Assembly: GCF_000716675.1 (NCBI RefSeq)
Contig: NZ_JNXT01000021.1
Coordinates: 62,001-126,000 of the forward strand
Reading direction: 5' to 3'
DNA: 64,000 nt
DNA from: Streptomyces alboflavus
Lineage (GTDB): Bacteria > Actinomycetota > Actinomycetes > Streptomycetales > Streptomycetaceae
Every line of letters starts with the position of its first letter. Position 1 is the first letter of the stretch. Of the stretch, positions 25,357-34,848 are shown in pieces. The position numbers and the translations under genes are program-made. The notes under the pieces were generated by a model, which did not search any database, was not told the origin of the DNA, and was given only the letters and a program-made list of their open reading frames with translations.

Positions 25357-27426
25357 TCACTCGGCCCGCGGCGGCTCGCTCTCGCGGGCGGAACGCGGGG
25401 GTTCGTTCTCCCCGGCGTCCCCGGCGGTCCGTGGTGGCTCGCTCTCCCCGGCGGCCCGCCGGGCGCGGTGGAAGGCGCCGAACCGGGCGCCGAGGTCGCG
25501 TGGCGGGCGCGCCGCGGCCGGGTCCGCGCCGTCCGTGCCGGGGGTGCCCGGGTCGGTGTGCCCGTGGGCGTCGGGGGTGGTGGCGCGGCCTCCCGGGGTG
25601 GTGTCGGGGCCGCTCCGCGCGGTCTCCCGGGCGGCGGAGTTGGCGGCCTGGCGCTGCTGGAGTTCGGCGTGCGCGGCGGCCATGGTGCGGCCGGGCCGTC
25701 GCATCGGGAGGCCGCCGAGGGTGGCGCCCCTGCCGTCGGTGCCGTCGGCGCGGATGCCCCGGCCGTCCGTGCCGTCGCCGCCGCGCGGGCCGCCGGTCGC
25801 GATGCCCCGGCCGTCCGTGCCGTGGCCCGAGGCCCGCCCGTACTCGTCGGCCCCGTCGGCGGCGCGCTCGCGCACGGCGGTGTGCTCGGGCGTGTCGGCC
25901 CGCTCACCGGGGGCGCCGCCGAGGCCGGCGTCGGCGGGGGCGGTGCGGGGTGCGGCAAGGGTGCCTGCGGGGTCCTCGGCGGCGGGGCGCGGCGTGGGCA
26001 CGCCTTCCGCTCCGGTCATGGCATCCGTGCCGGTGCCGGGCAGCGCGGGCGCGTCGAGCGCGGGGGCGCGCTCCGGCTGCGGCTGCTGGGCGATCAGCTG
26101 CGGGGGCAGCAGGACGACGACGCCGGTGCCGCCGCGCGCCGAGGGGCGGAAGCTGACGTTGATGCCGTACTTCACGGCGAGCCCGCCGACGACGGCGAGC
26201 CCGAGCCGGGTGCCCTGGAGGAGCGCGAGGTCGGTCATGCGCCCGGACACCGACTCCTCGGCCCGGCGCTGGGCCGCCTCGGACATCCTGAGGCCGCTGT
26301 CCTCGATGGTGATGACGATGCCGGTGCGGGACTCCTCCACGTACACGTGGACCTCGTCGGTGGGCGGCGAGAAGTTCGCGGCGTTGTCGGCGAGTTCGGC
26401 GAGCAGGTGCATCACGCCCTCGGCGGCGAAGCCGACGACGGCGACCCGGGTCGAGCAGTGCAGCCGCACCCGCTGGTAGGCGGCGATGCGGCCGACGGCG
26501 CCGCGCAGGATGGACTCCATCACGATGGGCTTGTTCCAGGCGCGGCTGGAGCGGCCGCCCATGAGCAGGGCGAGGCGGTCGGTCATGAGGCCGAGCTGTG
26601 AGGTGCTGTGGTCGAGCCTGAGGAGGTCGCCGAAGACCTCCTCGCCGTGCCGGTCCTGCATGTCCCGCAGGTCGGCGAGCATGCTCACGGACTTGGCCTG
26701 GACGCGGCTGAGGGCCTTGGCGCTCGCGGCCTGCGCGGCGGCCGCGCGGCGCTCGCTCAGGGCGAGTTCGCGGACGGCGGCCTCGGTCAGGGCGCGCAGC
26801 GCGGCGTCGTCGGGCCAGCGCGTGCCCGCGAGGGCGCGGTCGACGGAGGCGCCGCCGCGCAGGGTGGCGACCACGTCCGGGAGGGTCTCGCCGGCGAGGA
26901 GGCGGACGTCGTCGGTGATGCGGGCCAGGTCGTCGACGGCGCGGCGCTGGTTCGCGGCCGCGGTGGCGGCGCGCTGCTCGGCGTCGGCCAGCGCGCTCAC
27001 GCACACGCGGAGGAGTTCGCGCTGGGAGGGCAGGGCGGGCGGCCGGGTCTGCCGCAGTACGTCGTCCGGGGCGACGCCCTCGCGCACGAGCCGTGCGACG
27101 CCGGGCAGGGTCACCTGCGCGAGGCCCATGTCCTCGGCGGTGCGGGTGTCCAACTGGCTGCGTACGGAGAGCAGTTCGCCCTCGGCGTCGGCGGCCCGCG
27201 CGCGCAGCCTGTTCGCCGTCGTGAGGCCGACCAGGACGGCGGTGGTGAGCAGGATCCAGCCCCCGGCGGCCGCGGCGCCCACCCAGGCGCGGGCCTCGTC
27301 CGGGGCGAGGGCGGCGACGGCGGCGCCCGCCGCCGCGGCGGCTATGAGGAGACACACAGGCAGCGTGTATGCCGTTCGCCGGCTGCTCGGGGTGCGGTCC
27401 GGACGACGATCGGCGGGCTGTGTCAT
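25357..27426 (-). CDS. cvnA: Conservon sensor histidine kinase (CvnA)
   Basis: 689 residues. Two N-terminal hydrophobic segments (TLPVCLLIAAAAAGAAVAAL and WILLTTAVLVGLTTA) give a small periplasmic loop. A long coiled-coil-like region with a repeated plan (residues ~90-270) leads to an ATPase domain with ELADNAANFSPP (N box) and a diverged G1 (IEDSGLRMSE). The last ~180 residues are low-complexity Gly/Pro/Arg-rich tail. No clear phosphoacceptor H-box is obvious, as in other CvnA proteins. ATG at 27426 is chosen from the position of the first membrane segment. It heads the conservon operon. Confidence 0.92.
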   Translation of the reverse strand: MTQPADRRPDRTPSSRRTAYTLPVCLLIAAAAAGAAVAALAPDEARAWVGAAAAGGWILLTTAVLVGLTTANRLRARAADAEGELLSVRSQLDTRTAEDMGLAQVTLPGVARLVREGVAPDDVLRQTRPPALPSQRELLRVCVSALADAEQRAATAAANQRRAVDDLARITDDVRLLAGETLPDVVATLRGGASVDRALAGTRWPDDAALRALTEAAVRELALSERRAAAAQAASAKALSRVQAKSVSMLADLRDMQDRHGEEVFGDLLRLDHSTSQLGLMTDRLALLMGGRSSRAWNKPIVMESILRGAVGRIAAYQRVRLHCSTRVAVVGFAAEGVMHLLAELADNAANFSPPTDEVHVYVEESRTGIVITIEDSGLRMSEAAQRRAEESVSGRMTDLALLQGTRLGLAVVGGLAVKYGINVSFRPSARGGTGVVVLLPPQLIAQQPQPERAPALDAPALPGTGTDAMTGAEGVPTPRPAAEDPAGTLAAPRTAPADAGLGGAPGERADTPEHTAVRERAADGADEYGRASGHGTDGRGIATGGPRGGDGTDGRGIRADGTDGRGATLGGLPMRRPGRTMAAAHAELQQRQAANSAARETARSGPDTTPGGRATTPDAHGHTDPGTPGTDGADPAAARPPRDLGARFGAFHRARRAAGESEPPRTAGDAGENEPPRSARESEPPRAE

Positions 27427-27843
27427 TCCGTGGTCCCTCGGTGTCGGCACGGGTGCGCGGGCCGTCGGCCCGCCCTCGACTGCGTGCCGCCGCGAGGGAA
27501 GTCCGCCTGGTGGCGCTGTCTTCCGACGGCACATGTGGTGGTCATGCTAGTCACAAGATCGCACAGTGGAAGCGGGCATTCAGCTCCGGGGGGCTCCGTC
27601 CGGAAGGTTCGTCGCGAAAGGACTCATCGGGGCCGCGCGCGTGCTACCCCCGTACGCAACCCGACTCCCCAGGCCGGACGGTGACACACCGTCGCACACG
27701 TACATACGTACGGTGCATGGGTCGGCCATCCATCGCGGACAGGAACCTTCCTGCGGCTGGAATCGCACCCCCAAGGTGTCGATTTCAAGCCAACCTGCCC
27801 TCAAGCGCGGCGCGTCCCGTGGCACGGAAGGACCCGGGCCGAC
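27427..27843. other. 417-bp gap upstream of cvnA
   Basis: No convincing gene. ACGGTG and its complement CACCGT recur: ACGGTGACACACCGT forms a 6-3-6 inverted repeat at 27678-27692, and a third ACGGTG lies at 27710-27715. These could be operator half-sites for the conservon promoter; the binding factor is unknown. Confidence 0.35.
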
Positions 27844-28584
27844 TCACCCGCCGGTGCCGTCGGGCGCGTCCTTCTTCCAGGCCGTCGTCCCGATGCGGCC
27901 GGTGCTGCCGAGGTCGATGCCGCCGTCCGGCGTGACGGTCCGCGCCAGGGCGCCGGGGGCGGGGACGACCCGCAGCCGCGGCGCGTGCACGGCGGGGTTC
28001 GCCAGGTCCGTGTGGGTGTTGCGCCACACCACGACCGCCGTCGCCGACTCGCCGCGGCGCAGCGCCACGGGGTGCGGCCCGGGGTCGGGCACGCCGGTGG
28101 TGATCCTCCCCGTGCCCCGCAGGGTGCGTACGTCGAGGGGCGCCCCGTCGTCACCGAGCGCGCGCAGGCCGGGGTAGCCGTCGAGCCGGTAGGTGCCGGT
28201 GCCGCAGTGCGTCAGGGTCAGCCGCATCGCGCGCAGGCCCATCGCCGCGTCGACGGGGCCGGGTTCGACGAGGGCGCCGCGCTTCCCGGAGCAGTCCCGG
28301 GAGGCCTGCCGGGGCTCGGGCGGCGGGGCTCCGTACTGGGGCGCGCTCTCGGCGCCGGAGGGAAGTTCGTCGGGGGTGACGCCGTAGGACGGGGCGGGGT
28401 CGCCGTGGGACGGGGTGGGTCCGGCGGCGGACGGGGGCAGCCCGCCCTTGCCCGCGACGCGGGACGCGGCGCTGTCGGTGCCGTCCGCGCCGTCCCGAGC
28501 TGATCCCTTCGACTGCCCGCACCCGGCGACGAGTATCGCGAGGGCGCAGAGGGCGGCGGCGCGGCGGGGCGAGAGGAGAGTCAC
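27844..28584 (-). CDS. DUF4232-like lipoprotein
   Basis: 246-residue predicted lipoprotein. The signal peptide ends in a lipobox (AILVAGCGQ), giving a lipidated Cys at about residue 22. A Pro/Ser/Gly-rich linker of ~80 residues precedes a DUF4232-like domain (MRLTLTHCGTGTYRLDGYPG ... GGIDLGSTGRIGTTAW) with two cysteines that could pair. Its function is unknown; such proteins are extracytoplasmic and common in Streptomyces. GTG at 28584 is taken because it gives a compact signal peptide. Confidence 0.8.
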   Translation of the reverse strand: MTLLSPRRAAALCALAILVAGCGQSKGSARDGADGTDSAASRVAGKGGLPPSAAGPTPSHGDPAPSYGVTPDELPSGAESAPQYGAPPPEPRQASRDCSGKRGALVEPGPVDAAMGLRAMRLTLTHCGTGTYRLDGYPGLRALGDDGAPLDVRTLRGTGRITTGVPDPGPHPVALRRGESATAVVVWRNTHTDLANPAVHAPRLRVVPAPGALARTVTPDGGIDLGSTGRIGTTAWKKDAPDGTGG

Positions 28585-28702
28585 GCCGGGATCATGCCAC
28601 GCGGCACCCGGCACCGCCCCGGCCCGACCACCCGCGCCCCACCGCCCGCCCGCACCTCGGACCGGCTACGGCTCGTCCCGCCCCGGCTCGTCCCGCCCCC
28701 GG

Positions 28703-29443
28703 CTACGACTCCCCCGCACCCACGCCCCCACCCTCCCCCACGTCCCCGTTCCCCTCGACGTCCCCCTCGACCCGCGCCCGCACCAGCCCCGACTCGTAGG
28801 CGAACACGACCAGTTGGGCCCGGTCCCGCGCGCCCAGCTTGGTCATCGCCCGGCTCACGTGCGTCTTGGCGGTGAACGGGCTGATGACCATGTGCGCGGC
28901 GATCTCCTCGTTGGTGAGGCCGCGGGCCGCGAGGGCCGTCACCTCGCGTTCGCGGCGCGTGAGACCTTCGAGGCCCGGCGGGGTCGCGCGGTCCGGCGGC
29001 CGGGCCACGAACTCGCCGATCAGGCGCCGCGTCACCGCGGGCGAGAGCAGCGCGTCGCCGCGCGCCACGACCTCGATGGCCTGCAACAGGTCGGCGGGTT
29101 CGGTGTCCTTGAGCAGGAAGCCGCTGGCCCCGGCGCGCAGCGCCTCGAATACGTACTCGTCGAGGCCGTAGTTGGTGAGGATGACGACGCGCACGTCCGC
29201 GAGGCGCGGGTCGGCGGCGATGCGGCGGGTCGCCTCGATGCCCGTCATGACCGGCATCTGTACGTCGACGAGCGCGACGTCGGGCACCAACTCTCCGACG
29301 AGCGCCACGCCCTGGGCCCCGTCGGCGGCCTCGCCCACGACCTCGATCCCGTCCTCGGCGTCCATCAGCGCCCGGAACCCGGCCCGCATCAGGGCCTGGT
29401 CGTCGACGAGCACGACCCTCACGACCCCGCTCACGCCGTTCAC
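28703..29443 (-). CDS. LuxR/NarL-family response regulator
   Basis: 246 residues. The receiver domain has acidic DD at 14-15 and the phosphoacceptor Asp60 in VALVDVQMPVMTG. A LuxR-type HTH follows (LTRREREVTALAARGLTNEE). The C-terminal tail is Gly/Glu-rich. The GTG start at 29443 overlaps the kinase stop by GTGA, so kinase and regulator are produced together. Targets are unknown. Confidence 0.94.
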   Translation of the reverse strand: MNGVSGVVRVVLVDDQALMRAGFRALMDAEDGIEVVGEAADGAQGVALVGELVPDVALVDVQMPVMTGIEATRRIAADPRLADVRVVILTNYGLDEYVFEALRAGASGFLLKDTEPADLLQAIEVVARGDALLSPAVTRRLIGEFVARPPDRATPPGLEGLTRREREVTALAARGLTNEEIAAHMVISPFTAKTHVSRAMTKLGARDRAQLVVFAYESGLVRARVEGDVEGNGDVGEGGGVGAGES

Positions 29444-30594
29444 CCGGCCGCCCCCACCGGCAGTTCGGCCCGCACCGAGAAGCCGCCCTCGTCCCGGGCC
29501 CCGGCGCGCAGCGCGCCCCCGAGAGCCTCGACCCGCTCGCGCATCCCGATGAGCCCGACCCCCGGTTCCACGGGCAGGTCCGGGCGCGCCGCCCCGTCGT
29601 CGTCGACGCGGACCACCACCTGCCGCTCCCCGTAGTCGAGGTGGACGCCGACCTTCGCCGGGCCGCCCGCGTGCCGGGCCGCGTTGGTGAGGCACTCCTG
29701 GACGATGCGGTACACGCCCTGTTCCAGGGCCGCGGGCAGGGCCCGCTCGCGGCCGGTCACCGTCAGCTCGACGGGCAGCCCGGCCGAGCGCGCGCGCTCG
29801 ACGAGCAGGGCGGGGCTGCCGGTGGGCCCGTCGGTGCGCAGGACCTCCAGGGTGGCGCGCAGCTCCCGCATGGCCTCGCCGCCGGCCTCCTGGATGGCGA
29901 GCAGCGCGGGCGGCACCTCCTCGCCGCGCTTGCGCGCCAGGTGGACGGCGACTCCCGCCTGGAGCTTGACGATGGAGATCTGGTGGGTGAGGGAGTCGTG
30001 CAGTTCGCGGGCGATGCGCAGGCGCTCCTCGCCGGCCCGGCGCAGCGCCACCTCCTCACGGGTCCGCTCGGCCTCCAGGGCGCGCTCCTCGGTCTGGCGC
30101 AGATACGCCTGCCAGGTCGTGGCCGCGATGCCGGTGGCGACGGCGCACACGAACCAGCCGGTGAGCAGCAGGGTCCGCTCGACGGCGCCGTCGCGTCCCG
30201 GGTCGGCGGCGAAGAACACGGCGAGGAAGGCGAGTCCGGTGCCCGTGGCGAGCAGCCGGTGTCCGCTGTGGGCGGCGGCGTGCACGGCGCCGAGGACGGG
30301 GAAGGCCGCCGCGGTGGCCGGTTCCGCGTGCAGGGCGAAGGCGGCCATGGTGGCGGCGCTGACGAGGAGGACGACGCGCGGCGCGCGCCGGTACTCGGCG
30401 AGGACGAGCGAGCCGACGCACACGAGGGCGTAGTCGACGGCGTCCGCGCCGCCCTCGTACACCGTGGCGCCCACGACGACCGCGGCGACGGTCGCGGCGA
30501 ACGCCACGAGCATCGCTCTGGCCCTGCGCTCATCGAGGTGGCCGTGGCCGTCGAGCAGGCCACGGCCACCTGGTCCTCCGCGTTCCCCCATCAT
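29440..30594 (-). CDS. NarL-type sensor histidine kinase
   Basis: 384 residues from ATG 30594. The N-terminal half has about five hydrophobic helices with almost no extracytoplasmic loops. The HisKA_3 box has the phosphoacceptor His in IARELHDSLTHQISIVKLQ, and the ATPase N-box is QECLTNAARHAGG. Stimulus unknown; the membrane-embedded sensor resembles the DesK/LiaS kind. GTG at 30603 is a possible alternative start. It is coupled to the response regulator downstream. Confidence 0.93.
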   Translation of the reverse strand: MMGERGGPGGRGLLDGHGHLDERRARAMLVAFAATVAAVVVGATVYEGGADAVDYALVCVGSLVLAEYRRAPRVVLLVSAATMAAFALHAEPATAAAFPVLGAVHAAAHSGHRLLATGTGLAFLAVFFAADPGRDGAVERTLLLTGWFVCAVATGIAATTWQAYLRQTEERALEAERTREEVALRRAGEERLRIARELHDSLTHQISIVKLQAGVAVHLARKRGEEVPPALLAIQEAGGEAMRELRATLEVLRTDGPTGSPALLVERARSAGLPVELTVTGRERALPAALEQGVYRIVQECLTNAARHAGGPAKVGVHLDYGERQVVVRVDDDGAARPDLPVEPGVGLIGMRERVEALGGALRAGARDEGGFSVRAELPVGAAG

Positions 30595-30849
30595 GTCCCG
30601 CACCCTAGCCCGGGCCTGTGACAGTGGCGTCGCCCGTGCGGACCGCTCCCGCGCTACTCCCGGCGTAGTAGTCGCACGGCCACGCGGCCCCGTCGCCGTA
30701 GATCCAACTGCCTTCGCCGGTACGACGACCGGAGGGCACCGGCACAGCGACGATCGGCGGCACGAACACCGCACAGCGCCACCCCACTTCCGTACTTCCG
30801 CACCGCACGGCGCCACCCCATGGACGATCCCCGAGGCGAAGGAACCGCC

Positions 30850-31704
30850 ATGACGACGCACACCCGCCCCGAAACCCGCCCCAACGCCCGCCAGGAGGAG
30901 CTCTGGAACGGTCCCATCGGCCGGCACTGGGCCGAGCAGCAGGACCGCTACGACGCCATGAGCGGCGACCTCAACGGCCGTCTGTTCGCGGCCGCCCGGA
31001 TCAGTGGCGGGGCCCGGGTCCTGGACATCGGCTGCGGCGCGGGCACGATCACGCGGATCGCTGCGCGGCTCGCCGGTCCTGACGGGCAGGCGGTCGGCGT
31101 CGACATCTCCGCGCCGCTCCTGGAGCGGGCCAGGGCGCGCACCGCGGCCGAGGCGGTCACCAACGTCTCGTACGAACTGGGCGACGCCCAGACGCACGAC
31201 TTTCCCCCGAGCCGCTTCGACGTGGCGATCAGCCGGGGCGGCGTGATGTTCTTCGCCGACCACGCGGCCGCGTTCCGCAACGTGGCCCGCGCGCTGCGGC
31301 CCGGCGGGCGCCTGGTGTTCGTCTGCCCGCAGCCCGCGAGCCCCGACATCGAGGAGTCCCGCGCGCTCGGTCTGCTCGCGGGCCTCCTCGGCGCCCAGGG
31401 GGCCGCGCCGTCGCCCGACCACACCGACGCCCGTGCCGCGATGGCCTCTCTCAGCGACCCCGCGCACATCCGCCGCTCCCTCGCCGCCTACACGGACGTG
31501 ACGGTGACCTCGCTGCCCGTCGAGACGTACTGGGGCCGCGACCCGGCCGACGCCGTCGACTTTCTCCTCTCCCGCACGCCCGACCGCGTGGTGCCGAGGG
31601 TCACCCGCAAGGCCCTGGAGGACACGCTCAGCCCGTACGCGGGCGGGCGCGGAGTGCGGATGGAGGCGCGGGTGTGGCTGGTGACGGCGACCCGCCCGAG
31701 CTGA
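30850..31704 (+). CDS. Class I SAM-dependent methyltransferase
   Basis: 284 residues. Motif I is ARVLDIGCGAGTITRIA, with an acidic residue at the end of strand 2 (AVGVDIS) and a motif II-like FDVAISRGGVMFFAD. The C-terminal part resembles the UbiE/ArsM-like methyltransferases with VVPRVTRKALEDTLSPYAGG. Substrate unknown. ATG at 30850 has GGCGAAGGAA upstream. It converges with the NCS1 permease gene, leaving a 39-bp gap. Confidence 0.86.
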   Translation: MTTHTRPETRPNARQEELWNGPIGRHWAEQQDRYDAMSGDLNGRLFAAARISGGARVLDIGCGAGTITRIAARLAGPDGQAVGVDISAPLLERARARTAAEAVTNVSYELGDAQTHDFPPSRFDVAISRGGVMFFADHAAAFRNVARALRPGGRLVFVCPQPASPDIEESRALGLLAGLLGAQGAAPSPDHTDARAAMASLSDPAHIRRSLAAYTDVTVTSLPVETYWGRDPADAVDFLLSRTPDRVVPRVTRKALEDTLSPYAGGRGVRMEARVWLVTATRPS

Positions 31705-31743
31705 CGCGCCGCCCGCGGCTCCCCTGCCGCCACCCCTACTTCA

Positions 31744-33303
31744 CTACTTCACGCCCTCCCGGCGCGACCACATCAGCGCGAGGTAGACCACGCACGCCGA
31801 CCCGAGTCCCACGGCCCACCCGTAGTCGGCCAGCGGCCTCAGGAAGGGGATCATGCCGTCGTCGGGGAAGGGGCCCTTCCCGGGGTCGGAGTGCGAGCCG
31901 CCGACGGCGAGCACCCCGCCCACGGCGAAGGCCACGACGGCCCGCCAGTTCCAGCCGCCCGCGTACCAGTAGCGCCCGTCCTGCCGGTAGAGGTCGGCGA
32001 GGTCCAGGGCGGTGCGGCGCACGATCCAGTAGTCGGCGATGAGGACGCCCGCCACCGTGCCGAGCAGGCCGCCGACCACGCCGAGCCAGACGAAGATGTA
32101 CAGCTCGGGCGTCTCGATCAGCTTCCAGGGGAAGATCAGGACACCCACGACGCCCGTGATGAGCGCACCGGTGCGGAAGTTGATGAGGCGCGGCGCGAGG
32201 TTCGCCAGGTCGTACGCGGGCGAGACGACGTTCGCCGCGATGTTCACGGAGACCGTCGCGACGAGCACGGTCACCAGCGCGAAGAGCAGCCCGAAGACGT
32301 TGTCGGCCTTGGCGGCGAGGTCCACGGGCTCCCAGATGGGCTCGCCGTACACGGCCTGCGAGCCGGAGGTGACGAGGACGGAGAGCAGCGCGAAGGCGGT
32401 CATCGTGGTCGGCAGGCCGAGGCTCTGGCCCCACACCTGCGCGCGCTGGCCCTTCCCGAAGCGGGTGAAGTCCGGGATGTTCAGGGACAGGGTGGACCAG
32501 AAGCCGATCATCCCCATGAAGGCGGGGAAGAACACCGGCCAGAAGTCGGCGCCCCAGCCGAGCCGCGAGGGCTGGTCGAGGAGCGGTCCGAGGCCGCCCG
32601 CCTTGGCGGAGATCCAGACGAGCAGCACGACCGCGCCGACGAGCACGAAGGGCGCCGCCCAGTTCTCGAACCTGCGCAGCGTCTCCATCCCCCGGTGGAT
32701 GATGGCGAGTTGGAGGGACCAGAACGCCACGAAGCACAGCCACAGCGTCCACGGATGGCCACCGATGGGCGAGGCGTCGGCCCACGCGCCACCGAAGACC
32801 TCGTTGAGCAGGACGAAGATGCCCTGCCCGCCGATCCACGTCTGGATGCCGAACCAGCCGCAGGCCACGGCGGCCCGGATCAGCGCGGGCAGGTTCGCGC
32901 CGCGCAGCCCGAAGGAGGCGCGCGCGAGCACCGGGAACGGGATGCCGTACTTGGGGCCCGCGTGCCCGGTGAGCAGCATCGGGAGCAGCACGACGACGTT
33001 GGCGAGCGCGATGGTGAAGACGGCCTGCTTCCAGTCCATGCCGAGCGCGACCAGGCCGGAGGCGAGCGTCCAGGAGGGAATGTTGTGGGCCATGCCGACC
33101 CACAGGGCGGCGAAGTTGTAGGTGGTCCAGTGGCGTTCGGCGAGCGGGATCGGCCTGAGGTCGTCGTTGGCGAAGCGGCTGTCGTCGGGGGAGGCGCCGG
33201 GGAGCAGTTCGACGCGGCCGTCGGGGGCGGTGCGCTGGGCGGGGGCGTCCGTGGGTGGACCGGCGGGGATCGGGGGTGGTCCCGGGGGGACGGTGTCGGT
33301 CAT
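31744..33303 (-). CDS. NCS1-family nucleobase/allantoin/hydantoin permease
   Basis: 519 residues with about 12 membrane segments, of the nucleobase:cation symporter-1 family. TM1 begins with WTTYNFAALWVGMAHNIPSW and later VSVNIAANVVSPAYDLANL is the typical TM8 region. Family substrates are uracil, cytosine, allantoin and hydantoins. The GntR regulator next door and the dihydropyrimidinase operon 4.6 kb away suggest a pyrimidine- or hydantoin-type substrate. Predicted soluble N-terminal ~60 residues are Pro-rich. Confidence 0.9.
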   Translation of the reverse strand: MTDTVPPGPPPIPAGPPTDAPAQRTAPDGRVELLPGASPDDSRFANDDLRPIPLAERHWTTYNFAALWVGMAHNIPSWTLASGLVALGMDWKQAVFTIALANVVVLLPMLLTGHAGPKYGIPFPVLARASFGLRGANLPALIRAAVACGWFGIQTWIGGQGIFVLLNEVFGGAWADASPIGGHPWTLWLCFVAFWSLQLAIIHRGMETLRRFENWAAPFVLVGAVVLLVWISAKAGGLGPLLDQPSRLGWGADFWPVFFPAFMGMIGFWSTLSLNIPDFTRFGKGQRAQVWGQSLGLPTTMTAFALLSVLVTSGSQAVYGEPIWEPVDLAAKADNVFGLLFALVTVLVATVSVNIAANVVSPAYDLANLAPRLINFRTGALITGVVGVLIFPWKLIETPELYIFVWLGVVGGLLGTVAGVLIADYWIVRRTALDLADLYRQDGRYWYAGGWNWRAVVAFAVGGVLAVGGSHSDPGKGPFPDDGMIPFLRPLADYGWAVGLGSACVVYLALMWSRREGVK

Positions 33304-33760
33304 GGGCAGGCCGTTCGCTGGAGGGGAGGAGGACCAGGGGCCGTGCGGAGGCCAACATGATCCCCGAACGCCGCGTGTGGCGGTACCACTTGTGACCTGT
33401 TGGTTCGGCGGCCGAACGGCTGCGACGGCGTCATCCCGAGCGGTTCGCTCAGCGAGTACGAGACCCTGACGTCCGGGGAGCGCGCCCTGGTGGTGCGCGT
33501 CACCGTGACGGCGGCAGGCGACGGCGCCCGCGTCATGGCCGGTGTCGGCGCGTACGGCGGCGCCCCGGCTGCCCCTGCCGGGCCCGGCCGAGCAGGCGGT
33601 ACGCCCCGCCACCGGGAAGGCCGTCGCCGACGGCCACCGCTGAGGGCCCGGACCCGCTTCTTCCCGCCCGCTCAGCTGCGAAAACAACGTGACATTGTAC
33701 GCTGGTGATCCGCTCGGCCACGAAGGCGCGGGGCGCAGGCACGAAGGGATCACCACCGCC
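33304..33760. other. 457-bp divergent gap between permease and GntR genes
   Basis: I find no supportable gene; short open frames here have no family features. It must hold both promoters. ACAA-N7-TTGT at 33684-33698, inside an AT-richer stretch 60-75 bp before the GntR start, is a possible autoregulatory operator. Confidence 0.4.
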
Positions 33761-34480
33761 ATGGGTCATCTGACGCAGCGCGACCTCATCACCACCCGCG
33801 AGCGCCTGCGCGACCAGGTGGCGAACGCACTGCGCGCGGCCCTGATCTCCGGTGAACTCAAGCCGGGCGAGGTCTACTCCGCGCCCGCGCTCGCCGAGGA
33901 CTTCGGTGTCTCGGCGACGCCGGTGCGCGAGGCGATGCTGGACCTGGCCAGGGAGGGCATGGTCGAGCCGGTCCGCAACAAGGGCTTCCGCGTCACCGAG
34001 GTCAACGAGAAGGACCTCGACCAGTACACGGAGATCCGCACCCTGATCGAGGTCCCCACGGTCGGCCGCATCACACGCACCGCCGCCCGCGAGGACCTGG
34101 AGGCGCTGCGCGAGGTGGCCGAGGAGATCGTGCGCGCCGCCCGCGCCCACGACCTCATCGGCTACCTGGAGTCGGACCGCCGCTTCCATCTGTCGCTGCT
34201 CGCCCTGTCGGGCAACGACCGGCTCGTGGAGGCCGTCGGCGACCTGCGCAAGCGCTCCCGGCTCTACGGCCTGACAGGCCTGGACGAGCGCGGCGAGCTG
34301 CTCCCGTCGGCCGAGGAGCACATCGAACTCCTCGACCTGATGCTGGCCGGTGACGCCAAGGGCGCCGAGAAGTGCATGACGCGCCACCTCGGACACGTGC
34401 GGACCCTGTGGGCGAAGGGCCGCCAGCCCCAGGAGCCCGCCAAGCGCCCCCGCAGGGGCGGGCTCGGCACCGCCCGCTGA
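33761..34480 (+). CDS. GntR-family (FadR-like, FCD) regulator
   Basis: 239 residues. The winged HTH is ALAEDFGVSATPVREAMLDL with the usual GFRVTEV wing. The C-terminal all-helical FCD ligand domain has metal-binding type motifs (ESDRRFHLSLL and EHIELLDLML). It is divergent from the NCS1 permease, the usual place for a local regulator. The likely effector is a pyrimidine-pathway metabolite (inference). ATG at 33761 fits the start of the HTH; the Shine-Dalgarno is weak. Confidence 0.92.
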   Translation: MGHLTQRDLITTRERLRDQVANALRAALISGELKPGEVYSAPALAEDFGVSATPVREAMLDLAREGMVEPVRNKGFRVTEVNEKDLDQYTEIRTLIEVPTVGRITRTAAREDLEALREVAEEIVRAARAHDLIGYLESDRRFHLSLLALSGNDRLVEAVGDLRKRSRLYGLTGLDERGELLPSAEEHIELLDLMLAGDAKGAEKCMTRHLGHVRTLWAKGRQPQEPAKRPRRGGLGTAR

Positions 34481-34490
34481 CGACGGCCCA

Positions 34491-34571
34491 CCAGAGCCCC
34501 TTCACCGCAGCCCTCTCACCAGAGTCCCTTTCACCGCATCCCTCTCGCCAGAGCCCCCGCACCGGAGCGCC
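34491..34571. repeat. 28-29-bp direct repeats after the GntR gene
   Basis: Three adjacent copies start CCAGAG(C/T)CC at 34491, 34519 and 34548, the last shorter. They lie within the 368-bp gap before the collagenase gene. No coding or terminator role is evident. Confidence 0.7.
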
Positions 34572-34697
34572 GACGCGTCGCGCGGGCGGCGCCACGGCCG
34601 CACTGCGCCGCACCGTGCCGCACAACACCCCTCCCCTGCCCCGGTCATGACGCTGCGTCAATCTCTGCCCATGCCCGCAGAGGCCTTCTCTGGCCAT

Positions 34698-34723
34698 GTG
34701 ATGTGTGCAATATTACATGTCAC
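34698..34723. promoter_or_regulatory. Imperfect palindrome upstream of collagenase gene
   Basis: GTGATGTG...ACATGTCAC, 26 bp with outer GTGA/TCAC and inner TGT/ACA arms, lies in an AT-rich island about 125-150 bp before the collagenase start. It is a candidate operator. Its CGTGACAT half also occurs upstream of the GntR gene (33688-33695). Confidence 0.45.
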
Positions 34724-34848
34724 GCATCCTTCGTGGGCATGACAGTTCAAGGGTTTCCGCAGCTCAGCGCCTCACACCCTTTGTCGCCACGGTTCGCGCA
34801 CCCCCACGGCCGTGCTCGGGCACGGCCGCCGACCGCCCGGAGGGCACC

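Noticed and set aside
33400..33708. 102-codon open frame in the permease-GntR gap
   Set aside because: Arg/Pro-rich with no family features or ribosome site, and it runs into the GntR upstream region.
34698..34723. CRP-type binding site
   Set aside because: The TGTGA and TCACG arms are 18 bp apart, not the 6 bp of CRP sites.
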